The notes under the pieces are model-generated. The model was not told the DNA's origin and did no database searches. It was given only the letters and a program-made list of their open reading frames with translations. Shown here piece after piece: positions 27,519-36,246 of a DNA stretch of 49,633 nucleotides (the first letter of the stretch is position 1; each line of letters begins with the position of its first letter). This DNA is from Bacteroidia bacterium (GTDB lineage: Bacteria; Bacteroidota; Bacteroidia; DATLTG01): assembly GCA_039924845.1 (NCBI GenBank), contig JBDTAC010000018.1:1-49633 (forward strand). Reading direction: 5' to 3'. The position numbers and the translations under genes are program-made.

Positions 27519-27637
27519 CAAAAAAATATTTTTTCAGCAGGTAGTTTCTTCGTCCCTTATGAAAAAAAATTTACTTTATATATTTGCTTTTCAAGATAAA
27601 AGAGCTTACTTTTAAACGCTCGAAAAAATAATTTTTC
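27519..27637 (+). repeat. A/T palindromes between porP/sprF-like gene and S8 protease gene
   Basis: Copies at 27519-27535 and 27622-27637. The second (GAAAAAATAATTTTTC) ends two bases before ATG 27640 and follows TACTTTTA (27607-27614), again the box-element-ATG order. Confidence 0.7.
27579..27586 (+). promoter_or_regulatory. -7 box (TATATTTG) upstream of the S8 protease
   Basis: Exact TAnnTTTG, 53 bases before the ATG. No clear -33 TTG was seen. The alternative TACTTTTA at 27607 is nearer but imperfect. Confidence 0.4.
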
Positions 27638-27639
27638 AC

Positions 27640-30513
27640 ATGACAAAAAATACCTTTAGCAAAATTGTAGGCGCTTTTATCATCTTGTCTACCACAGTTA
27701 CAGCACAAAACAAATCGTTGCTGATGAAACCTGCCAAAAAATATTTTTCGATGCCTGCTGGCGTTTACCAAAGCGATTATACCGCCAATACCTTGATGGC
27801 TGCCGTAAAACCGCAATATCGTTCCTTGTGTACAAGCAACGCTATCAACAATCATTATTTGAATCAAATGCTTTCGCAGATAGGCGTAAGCGCAGTTGTG
27901 AAACAGTTTCCAAATGAGCTTCCGCCTGAAAGAGCGGTGAATAAATTAGGGCAAAAATATGCGGATTTATCACTTACCTATCGCATCACATACACATCCA
28001 ATTTGCCAATTGAAGACATTATAAATCATTTATATGCTGTCGGAATTTTTGAATACGTACAGCCACATTATATCCCGAAGTTATGCGACATTATTCCAAA
28101 CGACCCCGATTACAGTTCGCAATATGCCTTACCTCAAATCAAAGCGCCACAAGGTTGGGGAATTGAAGAAGGTGATACTAATGTAGTCATTGGTATTGTG
28201 GATACTGGCGTAGAACTGACACATTCGGATTTAAAAAGTAATATTAAAATAAATTATGCTGATCCTATTGATGGTATCGACAATGATGGTGATGGTTATA
28301 TTGATAATCATTACGGTTGGGATGTAGCAGAAAACAATAACAATCCTACTTGGCAATCCAATCCTCACGGAGTACACGTTTCTGGGATAGCGGATGCTGC
28401 TACTGATAACTCAAATGGTATTGCAGGAGTTGGTTTTAAATGTAAATTTTTGCCTGTTAAAATTTCGGATGCCAGCGGAACTTTAATTGCTGCTTACGAA
28501 GGAATACAATATGCAGCAGCTCACGGTTGTGCCATTATTAATTGTTCTTGGGGTGGAGTCGCAGGTGGCCCATACGGACAAAGTATTGTAGATTATGCAA
28601 CCATCAACAAAAATGCTTTAGTAGTAGCAGCTGCTGGCAACGATGGCTTAAACGAAGAATTTTATCCTGCTTCCTATCAATATGTAATGGATGTAGCTTC
28701 GGTAGGAAATACAGATGCAAAATCCAGTTTTTCCAATTATGGATATCAAATTAATGTATGCGCTCCTGGTGAAAATATTTATTCCACTTGGCCTGGAAAT
28801 TCTTATTCGTATGATTCGGGAACATCTATGGCTTCGCCTTGTGCCGCAGGAGTAGCAGCCATTATAAAATCCTATTTCCCCAGCTATTCTGGTTTGCAAG
28901 TGGGTGAGCAATTAAAGGTTACCTGTGATACTATTTCGGCTGACAATCCCTCCTATCCTAATGAATTGGGATATGGCAGAGTAAATATGTATAAAGCGCT
29001 CACACAAACAAGTTCTCCTTCGGTAGAATTTAGCAACCAAGCGATAACCGATAATAATGACAATGTATTTACTGCCAACGATACGTTGCGCATTACCGGA
29101 AACTTTACTAATTACTTAGCGCCTGCTACTAATTTAATTGCAACCCTTACGGATGGATCATCTCCTTACGTAACGATTCTTTCCAACACAGCTACGCTTG
29201 GCGCGATACCTACACTGGGCGTAAAAAATAATTTTTCAAACCCTTTTGAAGTGCTTATTAAACCGAGTGCCCCACTCAATCAAGTTATTAATTTTATCAT
29301 TAATATGAAGGATGGAATGTATAGCAGCAATTATTATTTTTCCGTTATTGTGAATGTAGATTACATCAATGTTACCATCAATGATATTGCTACAACTATT
29401 ACCAGCAAAGGACTTATTGGTTATGATGGAAACAATCAAACACAAGGACTTGGTTTTACTTATAACGGCAGTCGCCCTTTATTATACGAGGCAGGTTTGA
29501 TGATTGGCGATTCTGCTACTACGCCAAATGTGTCAGATATGGACAGAGGCACAGGAAGCTCGATTGACAATGATTTTCAATCCATGGTAGCGGTACACAA
29601 CATTATTCCTACTCAAGTGTCTGATTTTGATTTAGACGGAACATTTAATGACAATGGAAATTCTACTCCATTACCAGTGTTAGTACATCACAATGCTTAC
29701 GCATGGAGTACTCCTGGAAATCTGAAATATGTGATTGTTCAATATAAAATTAAAAATACGGGAACGGCTCCTTTACAAAATATGTTTGCAGGTATTTTTG
29801 CCGATTGGGATATTACAGATAGTACTTATAATCAAGACAGAGCGCAATTTGATTCCATCGAAAAAATGGGTTATGCGTATTATGTAGGAGCGCATCCTAT
29901 TTACACAGGAATAAAATTACTCAGCCATTCAGCACCTGTGATGCATTACGCAATTGATAATGATAGTAGTGGATCAGGCGGCGTAAATATCTACAATGGT
30001 TTTACCATTTCTGAGAAATACAAAGTATTGTCGAGCAATCGTGCTAAAGCTGGCATGCAGCCTACTGGAGACGACATTGCAGATGTTGTTAGTTCTGGAC
30101 CTTTTAATTTAAATCCGGGAGATACTGCCGTTGTGGCATTTGCCTTAATCGCTGGAGATAGCTTAGCTGATTTAGAAGCAAGCGCTGACAGCGCACAAGT
30201 AAAATACATGACGTCTGTGCCATTGAGTGTAACCGAATATCAATCCAGCAAAAGTGTCGTATTAGAACAGAATTTTCCGAATCCAGCAACACAGACGACT
30301 AGCATTATTTTCAATTTACCACAAAAATCCTTGGTTGATTTAAGTGTATATGATTTGTACGGCAGAATAATTGCTATTATTGCGCATGGAGAAGAGCTAT
30401 CGGGAAGTCATCAATATAATTTCAATATTGGCGGCTTGAGTAGTGGTATTTATTATTATCGCCTTTCTACAGAAACGGTATCTTTGACAAAAAAAATGAT
30501 GGTGATAAAATAA
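27640..30513 (+). CDS. Subtilisin-like (S8) serine protease with T9SS type A sorting domain
   Basis: A 957-residue secreted protein. Residues 1-22 form a signal peptide ending in VTAQ; residues ~60-150 look like an S8 propeptide. The catalytic triad is complete: Asp188 (GIVDTGVELTHSDL), His243 (NPHGVHVSGIAD) and Ser396 (GTSMASP), with the oxyanion Asn334 (AAGND). A Ca-binding-like stretch DGIDNDGDGYIDN is at 211-223. After ~450 residues of beta-rich modules the last ~85 residues (VLEQNFPNPATQTTSIIFNL ... VYDLYGRIIAII ... LSSGIYYYRLST ... KKMMVIK) form a type A sorting domain for export to the cell surface or medium. The TAA stop lies in a palindrome near-copy. Confidence 0.92.
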   Translation: MTKNTFSKIVGAFIILSTTVTAQNKSLLMKPAKKYFSMPAGVYQSDYTANTLMAAVKPQYRSLCTSNAINNHYLNQMLSQIGVSAVVKQFPNELPPERAVNKLGQKYADLSLTYRITYTSNLPIEDIINHLYAVGIFEYVQPHYIPKLCDIIPNDPDYSSQYALPQIKAPQGWGIEEGDTNVVIGIVDTGVELTHSDLKSNIKINYADPIDGIDNDGDGYIDNHYGWDVAENNNNPTWQSNPHGVHVSGIADAATDNSNGIAGVGFKCKFLPVKISDASGTLIAAYEGIQYAAAHGCAIINCSWGGVAGGPYGQSIVDYATINKNALVVAAAGNDGLNEEFYPASYQYVMDVASVGNTDAKSSFSNYGYQINVCAPGENIYSTWPGNSYSYDSGTSMASPCAAGVAAIIKSYFPSYSGLQVGEQLKVTCDTISADNPSYPNELGYGRVNMYKALTQTSSPSVEFSNQAITDNNDNVFTANDTLRITGNFTNYLAPATNLIATLTDGSSPYVTILSNTATLGAIPTLGVKNNFSNPFEVLIKPSAPLNQVINFIINMKDGMYSSNYYFSVIVNVDYINVTINDIATTITSKGLIGYDGNNQTQGLGFTYNGSRPLLYEAGLMIGDSATTPNVSDMDRGTGSSIDNDFQSMVAVHNIIPTQVSDFDLDGTFNDNGNSTPLPVLVHHNAYAWSTPGNLKYVIVQYKIKNTGTAPLQNMFAGIFADWDITDSTYNQDRAQFDSIEKMGYAYYVGAHPIYTGIKLLSHSAPVMHYAIDNDSSGSGGVNIYNGFTISEKYKVLSSNRAKAGMQPTGDDIADVVSSGPFNLNPGDTAVVAFALIAGDSLADLEASADSAQVKYMTSVPLSVTEYQSSKSVVLEQNFPNPATQTTSIIFNLPQKSLVDLSVYDLYGRIIAIIAHGEELSGSHQYNFNIGGLSSGIYYYRLSTETVSLTKKMMVIK

Positions 30514-30534
30514 TTTTTCAAGAGCAAAAAAATT

Positions 30535-30542
30535 TATCTTTA
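30535..30542 (+). promoter_or_regulatory. Near-consensus -7 box (TATCTTTA) of the Cys-rich protein gene
   Basis: Matches TAnnTTTG except the last base, 22 bases before the ATG at 30565. Confidence 0.35.
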
Positions 30543-30564
30543 CGAAAAAATAAATTCTACAATT

Positions 30565-30807
30565 ATGAAAAAAATATTGTTAATTCTCGCGCTTTCAGCA
30601 ATGATTGGAAGCATTTCAGGACATACTATTACTCCTGTTTATACGCTGCATGCAGTTACCCAAACAGTAGGCGACAAAACAACTACAAAAGACACTAAAA
30701 CAAAAGCTTGTTGCTCCGACAAAAAAGGAAAGTGTTGCAGCAAAGGGAAATGCTGCTCGAAAGAAAGTAAAAAAACAAATGTTGCGAAGACGAATAATAC
30801 TAAGTGA
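30565..30807 (+). CDS. Small secreted Cys/Lys-rich protein, possible metal binder
   Basis: An 80-residue protein of unknown family. It starts with a signal peptide (MKKILLILALSAMIGSISG). The mature part has a Thr/Lys-rich linker and then three CC pairs in a basic stretch, KACCSDKKGKCCSKGKCCSKESKK, i.e. CC-x6-CC-x3-CC, and ends in an Asn/Thr/Lys tail. Paired cysteines at such density suggest metal binding, like small metallothionein or copper-binding proteins, but no characterised motif was recognised. It stands alone with a strong terminator behind it and sits between two large T9SS cargo genes. Confidence 0.7.
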   Translation: MKKILLILALSAMIGSISGHTITPVYTLHAVTQTVGDKTTTKDTKTKACCSDKKGKCCSKGKCCSKESKKTNVAKTNNTK

Positions 30808-30815
30808 AGCACTGA

Positions 30816-30832
30816 CAAAAAATAATTTTTTA
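30816..30832 (+). repeat. A/T palindrome after the Cys-rich gene
   Basis: C-A6-TAA-T6-A lies nine bases behind the stop, framed by GAAGC and GCTT that could extend it to a weak hairpin, just ahead of the strong terminator. Confidence 0.6.
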
Positions 30833-30842
30833 GCTTATTTTA

Positions 30843-30874
30843 AAAACCTCTTTGATATCTCTCAAAGAGGTTTT
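30843..30874 (+). terminator. Intrinsic terminator after the Cys-rich gene
   Basis: AAAACCTCTTTGA and TCAAAGAGGTTTT form a perfect 13-base stem around a six-base loop, with a T-rich tail (TTTTATTTA). Confidence 0.85.
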
Positions 30875-30877
30875 ATT

Positions 30878-30885
30878 TATCTTTG
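30878..30885 (+). promoter_or_regulatory. -7 box (TATCTTTG) four bases before the adhesin ATG
   Basis: Exact TAnnTTTG ending only four bases before ATG 30890, which predicts a leaderless or near-leaderless transcript. A TTTG at 30851-30854, 23 bases upstream and inside the terminator stem, could act as -33. Confidence 0.45.
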
Positions 30886-30889
30886 AACC

Positions 30890-33800
30890 ATGAAAAAAGC
30901 AACTGTACTCCTTTCTATCCTTCTATCTGTAATATACACTACTTTGCTGGCACAGCCTGGTAAAAGCGGGGCTTTCACTGTTTCGACAGCCAATACCATT
31001 GTGAATGAATATACCACACTTACTGCAAATGCTACTGCCGGAAATACTTCTATAACCGTTGCAAATAGTGCTTTAAATAGTAATGGACGATTTTCTTCTT
31101 CGCTTTCTCAAGGCGATTTAATTATGATTATTCAAATGCAAGGCGCGAGTATTGAAGGCACATTGCAAGCTCCTCCCGGCAATCCTATTGGACTACCTAT
31201 TGATAGCACATGGGGATCAATAACAGCTTATAACAATGCTGGAAACAATGAGTTTTTACAAGTAACAAGTGTACCAAATGGCACTACCATCAACGTAAGT
31301 TGTGGATTAAAAAATAATTATACTGTTACTGGAAAAGTACAAATTGTACGCATGCCAAGGTATTCTACGTTAACAATAAACAACGCCTCCGTGCTCTCCT
31401 GCGATCCATGGAACAGCAAAACAGGAGGTATTGTTGCGGTAGAGGTTTCAGGCAATACAACGATTAATACAGGTGGAGAAATTAACACAACTGCTTTAGG
31501 TTTTAGAGGTGGTTTGATTCCGAGCGATTCATCCGTTTATGGAATTGTTTTATACGCTTGTCAGAGTACGAATGTAGGAGGTGCGAGAGGAGAAGGCATT
31601 GCTGGTTACGCCAGTGATTACGACCCCAATGGTGGCAGATATTGCAGAGGTGCCGCAGCGAATGCAGGTGGTGGTGGTAATTCTTGGAATTGTGGCGGTG
31701 GTGGCGGTTCTAACTCTGGTAATATTGCACAGTGGTCTGGAAAAGGAAATCCAGATATATCAACAGCTAATTATATTGCAGCTTGGAATTTGGAATATTT
31801 CAATTTTTCTTCACTTACTTCTTCTGGAGGTGGTCGCGGAGGTTATTCATGGTCAGGATCGAACCAAAATCCGATTACGATGGGTCCGAGTAATTCAAAC
31901 TGGGGAGGAGATCAGAGAAGGCCTAATGGAGGATTAGGTGGAAGACCACTTGATTATTCCACAGGAAGATTGTTTTTAGGCGGTGGCGGTGGCGCAGGAC
32001 ACCAAGACAATAATTTTGGAGGTGTTGGAGGATATGGCGGTGGAATGATTTATGTACTTAGTTACGGGCAAGTATTAGGTGGCGGACAAATTATTTCGGA
32101 TGGAGCCAATGGACAAAATGCACAAGGAAATCCAGCATTTGGTTCTTACGCAGGTCAAGATGGAGCAGGTGGTGCAGGTGGTGGTGGAACAATTATAATC
32201 CAGTCAACTGGTACAATTGCTGGAGGAATTAGCGTTCATGCGGATGGAGGAACGGGAGGAAATCAAGTTATCTCAAAAAGTGGGACTTTTTTCGGATCGG
32301 TAAAAGAAGCAGAAGGTCCTGGCGGCGGTGGTGGTGGTGGCTATATTGCCACAACAAATGCAGTTACGGAAACAGTAGCGGGTGGTGCAAACGGTACAAC
32401 CAATTCTCCTCCTTTGGCACAATTTCCGCCAAATGGTGCTACGAAAGGCGGAGCAGGTATTATCAGTGTTATTAGTACCTATGCCATTACAGCGGATGAT
32501 ACTACAATATGCTCTGGAAATACAGTAACACTTACCGCGAAAGTAACAGGAACTTTACCTGTCGGAACTTCTGTAGCTTGGTTTACTACTACGGGAACAG
32601 AAATTACAACAGGCTTAAACTATACTCCTTCTCCTGCCTTGACAGTTACTACTACATTTTACGTAGGTTCTTGTCCAGGAACAAATATGATTCCTGTAAC
32701 AATAACGGTCGGACCAACTGCAAATACTACTATTACACCTGTTGGTCCATTCTGTCTTAGCTCGCCTGTTATTAATTTAACAGCTGCAACAAACGGTGGA
32801 ACATGGTCTGGGACCGGAATCACCAATACCTCAAATGGTACTTTTAATCCTGCTACAGCAGGCGTTGGTTCTCATATTATTAAATATAAAATATCAGGAG
32901 CTTGTGCAGATTCAAGTACTACAACGATTGTAGTCAATTCATCTGCCAATACAACAATTACACCTGCTGGACCGTTTTGTACCAATTCTCCAATTCTCAA
33001 TTTAACCGCAGCTACAAGCGGTGGAATATGGTCTGGAACTGGAATTACAAGTTCGACCAATGGCACATTTAATCCTGCCACAGCAGGAGTTGGATCATTT
33101 GTTATTAAATATAAAATAGGAGGAGCTTGTGCAGATTCAAGTACCACAACTATTATAGTAAATGCTGTTCCAAATACAACTATTACACCTGTTGGTCCAT
33201 TCTGTCTTAGCTCGCCTGTTATTAATTTAACAGCTGCTACAAACGGTGGAATATGGTCTGGTACTGGAATTACCAATACCTCAAATGGCACTTTTAATCC
33301 TGCTACAGCAGGCGTTGGTTCTCATATTATTAAATATAAAATATCAGGTGCTTGTGCAGATTCAAGTACCACAACGATTGTAGTCAATTCATCTGCGAAT
33401 ACAACCATTACACCTGCAGGTCCATTTTGTACCAATTCTCCAGTTCTCAATTTAACCGCTGCTACAAGTGGTGGAATATGGTCTGGGACTGGAATTACAA
33501 ATACCGCGAACGGCACCTTTAATCCTGCCACAGCGGGAGTTGGATCATTCGTTATTAAATATAAAATAGGTGGAACTTGTGCAGATTCGAGTACTACAAC
33601 AATTGTAGTAAATGCTGTTCCAAATACGAGCATTACACCTGCTGGACCATTTTGCCTTAGCTCGCCTGCCATTAATTTAACTGCTGCTACAAGCGGTGGA
33701 ACATGGTCTGGTACTGGAATCACCAATTCAACGAATGGAACCTTTAATCCTGCTACAGCAGGCGTTGGTTCTTATACCATTAAATATATAATTTCAGGAG

Positions 33801-35071
33801 CGTGTCCAGATTCAAGTACTACAACGATTGTAGTCAATTCATCTGCGAATACAACCATTACACCTGCCGGACCGTTTTGTTCAGATGCTTCTGCTATTAA
33901 TTTAACTGCCGCTACAAGCGGTGGAATATGGTCTGGGACTGGAATCACCAATACAGCGAATGGCACCTTTAATCCTGCTACAGCAGGCGCTGGCTCATTT
34001 GTTATTAAATATAAAATTTCAGGAGCGTGTGCAGATTCGAGCACTACAACAATTGTGGTAAATGCCGTTCCTAATACAACTATTAATGCAGTAGGAAATT
34101 TATGTACAAACGGTTCTTCAGTTAATTTAACTGCTGTAACACCCGGTGGAACATGGTCTGGAACAGGAATTACAAACACGTCTACAGGAGTATTTAACCC
34201 TTCTGTATCTGGAGCAGGAACCTTTACGATTACGTATAAAATAGGTGGCGCTTGCCCCGATTCGAGTATCACAACCATCACAGTTAGTCAAACACCTGTG
34301 GTTACTTTTAGCGTTTCTCCAACTTCTGGTTGTGCGCCGCTTTGTGTCAATTTTACAGATAATTCTGTTGGAAGTTGTACCTCAATTAATTGGACTTTTG
34401 GAGATGGCAATTCCTCTTCCAGTACCAATCCTTCGCATTGTTATTCTTCCGCTGGAGCGTATGATGTAACAATGACTTGTAACAATAACGGTTGCATCGG
34501 AACTAAAACAATTGATTCTATGGTTACCGTTAGTCCTTCACCGATAGCCAGCTTTACAATGAATCCTACTGGCGATGTATTGCCAAATACAACGGTCAAC
34601 TTCACAAATACTTCAACGGCAGGAAGTACCATTACTTGGAATTTTGGCGATCCTCTTTCTGGAGCACAAAATAATTCTATCCTTTCTTCTCCAATGCACA
34701 CGTATGCAGATACTGGAAGTTATTGCGTTACTCTTATCGCGCAAGCGGGCGGATGCACCGACAGCGTTAAACAATGTTTTGAAGTTATTGGACAAATTTC
34801 GCTAAACATTCCCAATGCTTTTACGCCTAATGGCGATGGTAAAAATGATTTGTTCTTTATAAGGACAACAGGAATCGTGAGTATGACCTGTGATATTTTC
34901 GATCGCTGGGGCATAAAAATTTACACCTTAAATGGCATTGGCGCAACTTGGAACGGACTTACCACAAGTGGAAACAAAGCCAATGCAGGAACCTATTATT
35001 ACATGCTGAAAGCCACTGGTGTCAATGGTACTGTTAAACAGGAAAAAGGATTTGTGGAATTAATTCGATAG
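30890..35071 (+). CDS. Large repeat adhesin with PKD domains and T9SS type B sorting domain
   Basis: A 1393-residue surface protein. After a signal peptide (ATVLLSILLSVIYTTLLAQ) comes a ~500-residue glycine-rich region (GGGGNSWNCGGGGGSNSG, GGGGGAGHQDNNFGGVGGYGGG and others) of beta-helix style. There follows one Ig-like module (ADDTTICSGNTVTLTAKV) and seven tandem 75-residue repeats (encoded at 32723-34297), each with N-T-T-I-T-P-x-G-P-F-C, GGxWSGTGITN and CADSSTTTIVVN. Two PKD-like domains (TPVVTFSVSPTSGCAPL ... WTFGDGN; SPIASFTMNPTGD ... WNFGDP) precede a C-terminal CHU_C/type B sorting domain (IPNAFTPNGDGKNDLFFIR ... ATWNGLTTSGNKANAGTYYYMLKATG). Probably a cell-surface adhesin. It contains no A/T palindrome. 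Confidence 0.9.
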   Translation: MKKATVLLSILLSVIYTTLLAQPGKSGAFTVSTANTIVNEYTTLTANATAGNTSITVANSALNSNGRFSSSLSQGDLIMIIQMQGASIEGTLQAPPGNPIGLPIDSTWGSITAYNNAGNNEFLQVTSVPNGTTINVSCGLKNNYTVTGKVQIVRMPRYSTLTINNASVLSCDPWNSKTGGIVAVEVSGNTTINTGGEINTTALGFRGGLIPSDSSVYGIVLYACQSTNVGGARGEGIAGYASDYDPNGGRYCRGAAANAGGGGNSWNCGGGGGSNSGNIAQWSGKGNPDISTANYIAAWNLEYFNFSSLTSSGGGRGGYSWSGSNQNPITMGPSNSNWGGDQRRPNGGLGGRPLDYSTGRLFLGGGGGAGHQDNNFGGVGGYGGGMIYVLSYGQVLGGGQIISDGANGQNAQGNPAFGSYAGQDGAGGAGGGGTIIIQSTGTIAGGISVHADGGTGGNQVISKSGTFFGSVKEAEGPGGGGGGGYIATTNAVTETVAGGANGTTNSPPLAQFPPNGATKGGAGIISVISTYAITADDTTICSGNTVTLTAKVTGTLPVGTSVAWFTTTGTEITTGLNYTPSPALTVTTTFYVGSCPGTNMIPVTITVGPTANTTITPVGPFCLSSPVINLTAATNGGTWSGTGITNTSNGTFNPATAGVGSHIIKYKISGACADSSTTTIVVNSSANTTITPAGPFCTNSPILNLTAATSGGIWSGTGITSSTNGTFNPATAGVGSFVIKYKIGGACADSSTTTIIVNAVPNTTITPVGPFCLSSPVINLTAATNGGIWSGTGITNTSNGTFNPATAGVGSHIIKYKISGACADSSTTTIVVNSSANTTITPAGPFCTNSPVLNLTAATSGGIWSGTGITNTANGTFNPATAGVGSFVIKYKIGGTCADSSTTTIVVNAVPNTSITPAGPFCLSSPAINLTAATSGGTWSGTGITNSTNGTFNPATAGVGSYTIKYIISGACPDSSTTTIVVNSSANTTITPAGPFCSDASAINLTAATSGGIWSGTGITNTANGTFNPATAGAGSFVIKYKISGACADSSTTTIVVNAVPNTTINAVGNLCTNGSSVNLTAVTPGGTWSGTGITNTSTGVFNPSVSGAGTFTITYKIGGACPDSSITTITVSQTPVVTFSVSPTSGCAPLCVNFTDNSVGSCTSINWTFGDGNSSSSTNPSHCYSSAGAYDVTMTCNNNGCIGTKTIDSMVTVSPSPIASFTMNPTGDVLPNTTVNFTNTSTAGSTITWNFGDPLSGAQNNSILSSPMHTYADTGSYCVTLIAQAGGCTDSVKQCFEVIGQISLNIPNAFTPNGDGKNDLFFIRTTGIVSMTCDIFDRWGIKIYTLNGIGATWNGLTTSGNKANAGTYYYMLKATGVNGTVKQEKGFVELIR
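32723..34297 (+). repeat. Seven 225-base tandem repeats in the adhesin gene
   Basis: Units begin at 32723, 32948, 33173, 33398, 33623, 33848 and 34073. The first six are very alike and alternate between two subtypes (units 1,3,5 with PFCLSSP, units 2,4 with PFCTNSP; unit 6 is related to the even type); unit 7 is the most divergent. The alternation means the growing unit was a 450-base pair. Confidence 0.88.
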
Positions 35072-35244
35072 AATGGACTGCATTTGTAAATTCGATTAGA
35101 CGAAAATAAATGCTGAAACTATTTCTCTATCAAGACCTATTTTTAGATAAATTATGTTATCCGTACCCAATAACGGAAGCTCAAAAATAAGCCTATCAAA
35201 TTTGGAGCGGGAAAAAGTTTTGAGCGAGAAACTATTTTCCGTTT

Positions 35245-35310
35245 CAAAAAAATAATTTTTCAAATGTGTTTTTCAAACATAAAATAATCTCTTCCAAAAA
35301 ATAATTTTTC
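35245..35310 (+). repeat. Two A/T palindromes upstream of the desaturase gene
   Basis: Copies at 35245-35261 (C-A7-TAA-T5-C) and 35295-35310 (C-A6-TAA-T5-C), 50 bases apart. Both lie upstream of the promoter. Confidence 0.7.
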
Positions 35311-35362
35311 AAGCTCGGATAAAAAAGATTCAGCGAACTTATTTCTACATCTGCCTAAATTA

Positions 35363-35394
35363 TTGAGCAAAATCAAAGAAATATTGTATTTTTG
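35363..35394 (+). promoter_or_regulatory. Promoter of the fatty-acid modification cluster
   Basis: TTG at 35363-35365 and TATTTTTG at 35387-35394 are separated by 21 bases, close to the Bacteroidota -33/-7 arrangement. The ATG follows at 35434, and a purine-rich AAAAAAAGGAGAAA lies just before it, an unusual Shine-Dalgarno-like sequence for this phylum. Confidence 0.65.
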
Positions 35395-35433
35395 TAGCCT
35401 CAGATAGATTTCAAAAAAAGGAGAAACGCTCTT

Positions 35434-36165
35434 ATGATTATATTAATATTTTTTCTGTCGCATTGGTTTTTATCATTGTTTTTTCAAACATTTTTTTTGC
35501 ACCGATATGCGTCGCATAAAATGTTTACAATGAGCAAAGGTTGGGAACGTTTTTTCTATTTTATGACGTTCATCACGCAAGGTTCTTCCTTCCTAAATCC
35601 TCGTGCTTACGCGATTATGCACCGCATGCATCACGCTTACAGCGACACAAAAAAAGATCCGCATTCACCCCATTTCTTTAAAGATGTTTTCGGAATGATG
35701 TGGGAAACAAAGAAAATTTATTTTGATTACGTCATGCACAAAATTGAGCCAGACAAAGCTTTTCAGGGTAATTATCCGGAATGGCCGCTTATTGATAAAA
35801 TTTCGGATATGTGGGTAACACGCATCGCTTTTGGAACTTTTTACACCTTGTTTTACATTCATTTCGCCACACATTGGTGGATGTTTTTGTTATTGCCGAT
35901 TCATTATTTAATGGGACCAATTCACGGAGCTATTGTAAATTGGTGCGGACACAAATACGGTTACAGCAATTTCGATAACGATGATCGTTCTAAAAATTCT
36001 TTGCCTTGGGATTTTTTAATGTTAGGTGAACTTTTCCAAAATAATCATCACAAAAGCCCGAACAGCTTGAATTTCGCTAAGAAATGGTTTGAATTCGATC
36101 CTTCGTACCCAGTTATAAGATTGCTCGGATTTTTGAAAATCATCAAAATTAGAAAAATAGAATAA
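35434..36165 (+). CDS. Fatty-acid (acyl-CoA/lipid) desaturase
   Basis: The 243-residue membrane enzyme has the three histidine boxes of di-iron desaturases: HRYASH (residues 23-28), HRMHH (63-67) and QNNHH near residue 205, in a four-helix membrane scaffold. It introduces a double bond, probably at delta-9, into a saturated acyl chain using O2. Short length is normal for the bacterial form. It opens the cluster 35434-42572; the double bond it makes would be the substrate for the Cfa-like methyltransferases downstream. Reverse orientation of neighbouring shadows was ignored. Confidence 0.88.
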   Translation: MIILIFFLSHWFLSLFFQTFFLHRYASHKMFTMSKGWERFFYFMTFITQGSSFLNPRAYAIMHRMHHAYSDTKKDPHSPHFFKDVFGMMWETKKIYFDYVMHKIEPDKAFQGNYPEWPLIDKISDMWVTRIAFGTFYTLFYIHFATHWWMFLLLPIHYLMGPIHGAIVNWCGHKYGYSNFDNDDRSKNSLPWDFLMLGELFQNNHHKSPNSLNFAKKWFEFDPSYPVIRLLGFLKIIKIRKIE

Positions 36166-36246
36166 TGATTCGTGCCGTCGTGCCGTTTTAACACTTAACT
36201 TTTGTGTTCAAAAAAACCTATTTTTACCTGATATAATTTTAGGTAA

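Larger units (their letters stand above)
35072..35433. other. 362-base gene-free region before the lipid cluster
   Basis: No coding frame or RNA gene seen. It carries two A/T palindromes (35245-35261, 35295-35310) and, near its end, a good promoter (35363-35394) for the desaturase gene. Confidence 0.6.

Noticed and set aside
32872-34281. Three long minus-strand ORFs opposite the adhesin repeats (32872-33291, 33322-33726, 33772-34281)
   Set aside because: They are mirror readings of the seven 225-base repeats. They share one repeated sequence, have no separate start context, and the plus-strand frame has signal peptide, repeats, PKD and sorting domains.
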